A stretch of DNA of 64,000 nt from Kitasatospora sp. Root107 (GTDB lineage: Bacteria > Actinomycetota > Actinomycetes > Streptomycetales > Streptomycetaceae), in assembly GCF_001424875.1 (NCBI RefSeq), contig NZ_LMCT01000001.1, positions 178,022-242,021 of the forward strand. The letters run 5' to 3'. The notes beneath the pieces are model-generated. The model saw only the letters and a program-made list of their open reading frames with translations. It was not told where the DNA came from and made no database searches. The translations under genes and the position numbers were made by a program. The stretch's first letter is position 1. Every line of letters begins with the position of its first letter. This document shows positions 59,976-64,000 of the stretch, in pieces.

Positions 59976-62582
59976 ATGACCGGGACGGTAGAAGTGGACG
60001 TGGACGAGGGCCCGCACGGGTCCGCCACCGCAGCTCCCGGACTGCCCGCACCGTCGTTGACCAAGGGGACCAAGGGGGAAGAAGGAGTGGCCGAGGAGCC
60101 ACCGAGCGGCGACCACCTCGCCGTGGACGAGCCACTGCTCGCCGCCCGGGCGCACCGCCCGTCCGATCTGCTCCGCTTCCTGGCCGGGCTCTGCGGCATA
60201 GTGGCGCTCTTCCTGGTGGCCCGCTTCGCGGTCTCCACCACCTTCGGCCTGCAGAACGACATCTCGGTCAACGCGGAGCGCATCCCCAGCTGGCTGACCA
60301 CGGTCGCCGGCCTGGTGTCGAGCATCGCGGTACTGGCCGTCCCGCTCGCCTTCGCGGTCGAGCGGCTGATCAAACGGGACGGCCTGCGGGTCGCCGACGG
60401 CGTGCTGGCCTCGGTCCTGGCGTACGGGACCTCGCTCGGGGTGGACTGGTGGGTCGCCGCGGGTGCGCCGATCACCGTCCAGGAGGCGCTCACCCAGGTG
60501 TCGTTGGGCAGCGGGCCGGTCCTGACCGATCCGGTGCACGGCTATCTCGCGCCGGTGATCGCCTACATGACGGCGGTCGGCATGTCGAGCCGCCCGCGCT
60601 GGCGGGTGGCGCTCTGGACGGTGGTGCTGCTCAGCGGGCTGACCGAGCTGATCAGCGGGTACACCACGGTGCTCTCGCTGGTCCTGACCGTGCTGATCGG
60701 CTGGTCGGTGGCGTACGCCACGCTGTACGCGATCGGCTCGCCCAACATCCGCCCGACCGGGCAGCACCTGATGATCGGCCTGCGCAAGGTCGGCTTCGCC
60801 CCGGCCGGTGCGCACCGTGCCCCGGACGCCCCGGGCGGCACCCGGCGGTACTACGTCGAGCAGCACTCCGGGCCGCCGCTGGACGTGCACATCATCGACC
60901 GCGAGCAGCAGGCCTCCGGCTTCTTCTACCGGGCCTGGCGGCGGCTGCGGCTGCGCTCGGTCGCGGTCCGCCGCAGCCCGCAGTCGCTGCGCCAGGCACT
61001 GGAGCAGGAAGCCCTGATCGCGTACGCGGCCACCGCCTCCGGCGCCCGCGCCCCGCAGCTGGTGGCCACCTCCGAACTCGGCCCGGACGCCGCCATCCTG
61101 GTGTACGAGAAGCTGACGGGCCGTCCGCTGGACGAGCTGACCGACGAGGAGATCACCGACCAGCTGATGACCTCGCTCTGGGAGGCCATCGACGCGCTGC
61201 ACGAGCGCCGGATCGCCCACCGGCGGCTGACCGGCGAATCCCTGCTGGTGGTCGACGACAAGACCGGCTACCTGGTCAACCTCTCCGGCGGCGACATCGC
61301 GGCGGGCGACCTGACGCTCCGGATCGACGTCGCCCAGCTGCTCACCACCTTCGCGCTGCGGATCGGCCCGGAGCGCGCGGTGGCGGTCGCCAACGGTGCG
61401 CTCGGCGCGGACCGGGTCGCGGCTGCGCTGCCGCTGCTCCAGCCGGTCGGCCTGAACCGGTCCACCCGGATCGACCTGGCCCGGCTGAACAAGGAGCGCA
61501 AGTCCGCCGCCCAGGCACTGGCGCTGGAGCAGGTCGCGGCGGGCGAGCGGACCCAGCAGCAGGCCGAGGAGGACATCGTGACGGCGAGCGAGGACCTGCT
61601 CAGCCGGATCCGCGGCCAGATCCTCCAGGTCGTCCCGGAGGCCCCGCTGGCACCGGCGAAGCTCGAGCGGCTCAAGCCGAAGACCGTGATCACCGTGGTG
61701 GCGCTGGCCTTCGCGGCGTACTTCGCGCTGACCACGATCAAGCCCGAGCAGTTCAACCTGGACCAGATGAACTGGGGCTGGGCGGCCGCCGCGCTGGCCG
61801 CCGCCGCCTTCACCTATGTCGCGGCCTCGATGAGCCTGACCGGCTTCGTGCCGGAACGGCTGCCGTTCCGGCGGACGGTGGCGGCCCAGATCGCCGGCTC
61901 GTTCGTGAAGCTGGTCGCGCCCGCCGCGATCGGCGGCATCGCGCTGAACACCCGCTACCTGCAGCGCTCCGGCATCCGCTCCGGCCCGGCGGTGGCCAGC
62001 GTCGGCGCCTCCCAGCTGGCCGGGCTGGCCGGGCACCTGGGACTGCTCTTCGTCTTCGGCCTGGTGACGGGCAGTCAGAAGGAGGGCGGCGAGGGCGCCG
62101 ACAAGGCAGTGATCATCGCGATCCTGACCGCGGCGGTGCTGGCCCTGGTGATCGCGGCGGTGGGCCCGCTGCGGCGGTTCGTGGTGACCCGGGTGCGCTC
62201 GCTGTTCTTCGGCGTGGTGCCCCGGATGCTCGACCTGCTGCAGACCCCGACCAAGCTGCTCACCGGCTTCGGCGGCATCCTGCTGCTCACCCTGAGCTTC
62301 ACCGCCTGCCTGGACGCCTCGATCCGGGCCTTCGGGTACTCGATGAGCTTCTCCGCCGTCGCGGTGGTCTTCCTGACCGCCAACGCGGCCGGCTCGGCGA
62401 TCCCGACCCCGGGTGGCATCGGCGCGGTCGAGTTCGCCATGATCACTGCCCTGACCATCAGCGGTGCCCCCGCCCCGATCGCCACCTCGGCGGTCTTCCT
62501 GTACCGGGCGCTGACCTTCTGGCTGCCCGTCATCCCCGGCTGGTTCTGCTACAACGTCCTGCAACGCAGAGGCGCGCTGTAA
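59976..62582 (+). CDS. MprF/LPG-synthase-type flippase fold with internal pseudokinase domain
   Basis: 868 residues from ATG 59976 (GAGGA nine bases upstream). After a disordered head come about six helices (65-260), then a kinase-like globular part (about 270-560) with ALEQEALIAYAATASGARAP and AAILVYEKLTGRPLDEL. Its catalytic loop reads IAHRRLTGESLLV, so the Asp of HRD is Arg, and the DFG position reads NLSGGD; activity is unlikely. The C-terminal half is the lysylphosphatidylglycerol synthase membrane domain with IGGIALNTRYL and the signature PTPGGIGAVE. It may handle a lipid or polyprenyl substrate; function unproven. Confidence 0.88.
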   Translation: MTGTVEVDVDEGPHGSATAAPGLPAPSLTKGTKGEEGVAEEPPSGDHLAVDEPLLAARAHRPSDLLRFLAGLCGIVALFLVARFAVSTTFGLQNDISVNAERIPSWLTTVAGLVSSIAVLAVPLAFAVERLIKRDGLRVADGVLASVLAYGTSLGVDWWVAAGAPITVQEALTQVSLGSGPVLTDPVHGYLAPVIAYMTAVGMSSRPRWRVALWTVVLLSGLTELISGYTTVLSLVLTVLIGWSVAYATLYAIGSPNIRPTGQHLMIGLRKVGFAPAGAHRAPDAPGGTRRYYVEQHSGPPLDVHIIDREQQASGFFYRAWRRLRLRSVAVRRSPQSLRQALEQEALIAYAATASGARAPQLVATSELGPDAAILVYEKLTGRPLDELTDEEITDQLMTSLWEAIDALHERRIAHRRLTGESLLVVDDKTGYLVNLSGGDIAAGDLTLRIDVAQLLTTFALRIGPERAVAVANGALGADRVAAALPLLQPVGLNRSTRIDLARLNKERKSAAQALALEQVAAGERTQQQAEEDIVTASEDLLSRIRGQILQVVPEAPLAPAKLERLKPKTVITVVALAFAAYFALTTIKPEQFNLDQMNWGWAAAALAAAAFTYVAASMSLTGFVPERLPFRRTVAAQIAGSFVKLVAPAAIGGIALNTRYLQRSGIRSGPAVASVGASQLAGLAGHLGLLFVFGLVTGSQKEGGEGADKAVIIAILTAAVLALVIAAVGPLRRFVVTRVRSLFFGVVPRMLDLLQTPTKLLTGFGGILLLTLSFTACLDASIRAFGYSMSFSAVAVVFLTANAAGSAIPTPGGIGAVEFAMITALTISGAPAPIATSAVFLYRALTFWLPVIPGWFCYNVLQRRGAL

Positions 62583-62593
62583 CCGAAACGCCG

Positions 62594-62630
62594 AGAGGGG
62601 CGCGTGGCCAGTGGCCCCGCGCCCCTCTCC
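62594..62630. terminator. Bidirectional terminator between the flippase-like gene and moeZ
   Basis: GAGAGGGGCGCG and CGCGCCCCTCTC form a perfect 12-bp stem, continued by GGCC-AGT-GGCC, between convergent genes. Confidence 0.88.
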
Positions 62631-62643
62631 CGTTGCTCGCGTC

Positions 62644-63822
62644 CTAGTAGACCGGCTTGTGCGGCTCGATCTGGTTCACCCAGCCGAGCACGCCGCCACC
62701 GAGGTGGACCGCGTCCGAGAAGCCCGCCGACTTGAGGACGGCCAGCACCTCGGCCGAGCGGACGCCCGACTTGCAGTGCAGCACGATCTTCTTGTCCTGC
62801 GGCAGCGTCTCCAGCGCGTTCCCCATCAGGAACTCGTTCTTCGGGATCAGCACGGCACCCGGGATGTTGACGATCTCGTACTCGCCGGGCTCGCGGACGT
62901 CCACGAGGAAGATGTCCTCGTTGTCGTCCTGCCACTCCTTGAGCTGCTTGGAGGTGATGGTCGAGCCCGCGGCCGCGGCCTGGGCCTCCTCCGAGACGAC
63001 GCCGCAGAAGGCCTCGTAGTCGATCAGCTCGGTGACCGTCGGGTTCTCACCGCAGAGCGCGCAGTCAGGGTCCTTGCGGATCTTGACCTGACGGTAGTTC
63101 ATCTCCAGCGCGTCGTAGATCATCAGACGGCCCACCAGCGGCTCGCCGATGCCGGCCAGCAGCTTGATCGCCTCGGTGACCTGGATCGAACCGATCGAGG
63201 CGCAGAGCACGCCCAGCACGCCGCCCTCGGCGCAGGACGGCACCATGCCGGCCGGCGGGGCCTCGGGGTAGAGGCAGCGGTAGCACGGGCCGTGCTCGGC
63301 CCAGAACACGCTGGCCTGGCCGTCGAAGCGGTAGATCGAGCCCCACACGTACGGCTTGCCGAGCAGCACCGCGGCGTCGTTCACCAGGTACCGGGTGGCG
63401 AAGTTGTCGGTGCCGTCGACGATCAGGTCGTAGCCGGAGAAGATCTCCATCACGTTGTCGTTGTCGAGGCGCTCCTCGTGCAGGATCACGTTGACGTAGG
63501 GGTTGATCTCCTGGACCGACTCCCGCGCCGACTCGCCCTTGGAGCGGCCGATGTCGGACTGGCCGTGGATGATCTGCCGCTGCAGGTTCGACTCGTCGAC
63601 GACGTCGAACTCGACGATGCCGAGGGTGCCGACACCCGCCGCCGCCAGGTACATCAGGGCGGGCGAACCGAGGCCGCCGGCGCCGACACAGAGCACCTTG
63701 GCGTTCTTCAGCCGCTTCTGCCCGGCCATCCCGACATCGGGGATGATCAGGTGGCGGGAGTACCGGCGGACCTCGTCAACGGTGAGCTCGGCGGCCGGCT
63801 CGACCAGGGGTGGCAGCGACAC
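62644..63822 (-). CDS. moeZ: Adenylyltransferase/sulfurtransferase MoeZ
   Basis: 392 residues from GTG 63822 (GGAG five bases upstream, VSLPPLVEPAAELT), the usual length; ATG 63858 is less likely. An N-terminal ThiF/MoeB E1 domain (GAGGLGSPALMYLAAAGVG, DESNLQRQIIH, VDGTDNFATRYLVND, zinc pairs CYRC and CALC) is fused to a C-terminal rhodanese with active-site Cys in LHCKSGVRSAE. It adenylates and sulfurates carriers such as MoaD and CysO-type proteins for molybdopterin and cysteine biosynthesis. A sigma-R type promoter upstream links it to thiol stress. Confidence 0.96.
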   Translation of the reverse strand: MSLPPLVEPAAELTVDEVRRYSRHLIIPDVGMAGQKRLKNAKVLCVGAGGLGSPALMYLAAAGVGTLGIVEFDVVDESNLQRQIIHGQSDIGRSKGESARESVQEINPYVNVILHEERLDNDNVMEIFSGYDLIVDGTDNFATRYLVNDAAVLLGKPYVWGSIYRFDGQASVFWAEHGPCYRCLYPEAPPAGMVPSCAEGGVLGVLCASIGSIQVTEAIKLLAGIGEPLVGRLMIYDALEMNYRQVKIRKDPDCALCGENPTVTELIDYEAFCGVVSEEAQAAAAGSTITSKQLKEWQDDNEDIFLVDVREPGEYEIVNIPGAVLIPKNEFLMGNALETLPQDKKIVLHCKSGVRSAEVLAVLKSAGFSDAVHLGGGVLGWVNQIEPHKPVY

Positions 63823-63886
63823 GGGGACTCCGATGGTCGTCAGTTCGGGGCTTGGCATGAGCCACCATCGGTGACTCTGATACGCC

Positions 63887-63913
63887 AACAGTGTCACTCG
63901 GTCGGGGTATTCC
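63887..63913 (-). promoter_or_regulatory. Sigma-R type promoter of moeZ
   Basis: On the minus strand GGAAT (63913-63909), 19 bases, GTT (63889-63887), matching the sigma-R consensus, 65 bases before the GTG start. Confidence 0.8.
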
Positions 63914-64000
63914 GAGACAGCAGGTCCGATGGGTGAGACAGTCGTCGCCGGATGCTGGGACCACTCCCCGAGGGCTCAACTCCCCTGGTGGGCGGCGGTC

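Noticed and set aside
59897..62647. Frame of about 900 codons overlapping the flippase-like gene
   Set aside because: Arg/Pro/Gly-rich shadow; the 59976-62582 frame has membrane helices and the PTPGGIGAVE signature.
1..64000. CRISPR arrays, insertion sequences, prophage, toxin-antitoxin pairs
   Set aside because: No regularly spaced repeats, transposase, integrase or typical small gene pairs were seen.

Overview
The window is 64 kb of a very GC-rich chromosome with strong third-position G/C bias, GTG and TTG starts, four-base start/stop overlaps and no IS elements, phage genes or CRISPR. Gene content points to Streptomyces or a close relative (Kitasatospora, Streptacidiphilus): sigR-rsrA, wblC, nitrate-sensing-type sensor kinase plus DUF742, catalase-CatR, adnAB, mycoredoxin, and a Streptomyces-type initiator tRNA without encoded CCA. 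From memory, the same gene order (nrdAB, sigR-rsrA, aroA-rsgA, UbiB-like kinase, wblC, uvrD2, mrx1, nudC, adnAB, moeZ) is kept in S. coelicolor and, more loosely, in mycobacteria, so most of this is actinobacterial core genome.

Layout. 1-2377: 3' part of nrdA and all of nrdB (class Ia ribonucleotide reductase). 2470-5668: an accessory patch on the minus strand holding an oligopeptide-binding protein without signal peptide, a small ORF with a clear ribosome binding site, and a HExxH protein whose C-terminus looks like a PqqD-type peptide-recognition domain; this is the best candidate for an undescribed peptide-modification system. 5870-11787: peptide deformylase, a TPR-like protein, two membrane HD-domain proteins, then rsrA and sigR with a perfect autoregulatory sigma-R promoter. 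11881-20384: alpha/beta hydrolase, SRAP protein, M50-like membrane protein, aroA, rsgA, a Gdx/SugE-type exporter, hisN and an incomplete conservon (CvnA-like plus CvnC-like only). 20446-25012: catalase and its Fur-type repressor, a Sel1-repeat protein and tRNA-fMet with an inverted copy of its 5' arm next to it. 25027-34718: UPF0182 membrane protein, PPA1309-family protein, YlbL-type PDZ-Lon protease, moaE, an SDR, a DUF2342 zincin, a Nudix protein and a YgjP-type metallopeptidase.

34897-46031: a ThiF-fold protein with an RRE-like N-terminus, a UbiB/ABC1 kinase, wblC with its attenuator leader, uvrD2, mrx1, a GntR regulator, an RsbW-like ATPase, nudC and an M20 dipeptidase. 46152-51442: a PadR-controlled FtsX-type ABC transporter and an endonuclease/exonuclease/phosphatase protein. 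51587-63822: a SpoIIE-type phosphatase, the adnA-adnB helicase-nuclease with an alkyltransferase-like gene, a flippase-like protein with an internal pseudokinase, and moeZ.

Regulatory themes: three sigma-R type promoters (GGAAT, 18-19 bases, GTT) lie before sigR, mrx1 and moeZ, tying this core region to thiol-oxidative stress. The wblC leader shows a reading frame, two hairpins and a T-rich tract, as expected for ribosome-mediated attenuation. Three copies of a dispersed element with ends resembling CCAGGGGCTCGGGGAACTGC follow stop codons. No stretch longer than about 300 bases lacks a gene; the longest gaps (24563-24856, 36007-36257, 38389-38642, 39072-39317) hold the upstream region of the Sel1 gene with a tRNA terminator, a terminator plus a short upstream ORF, the wblC leader, and a candidate wblC promoter. 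The last 178 bases hold only the moeZ promoter region.
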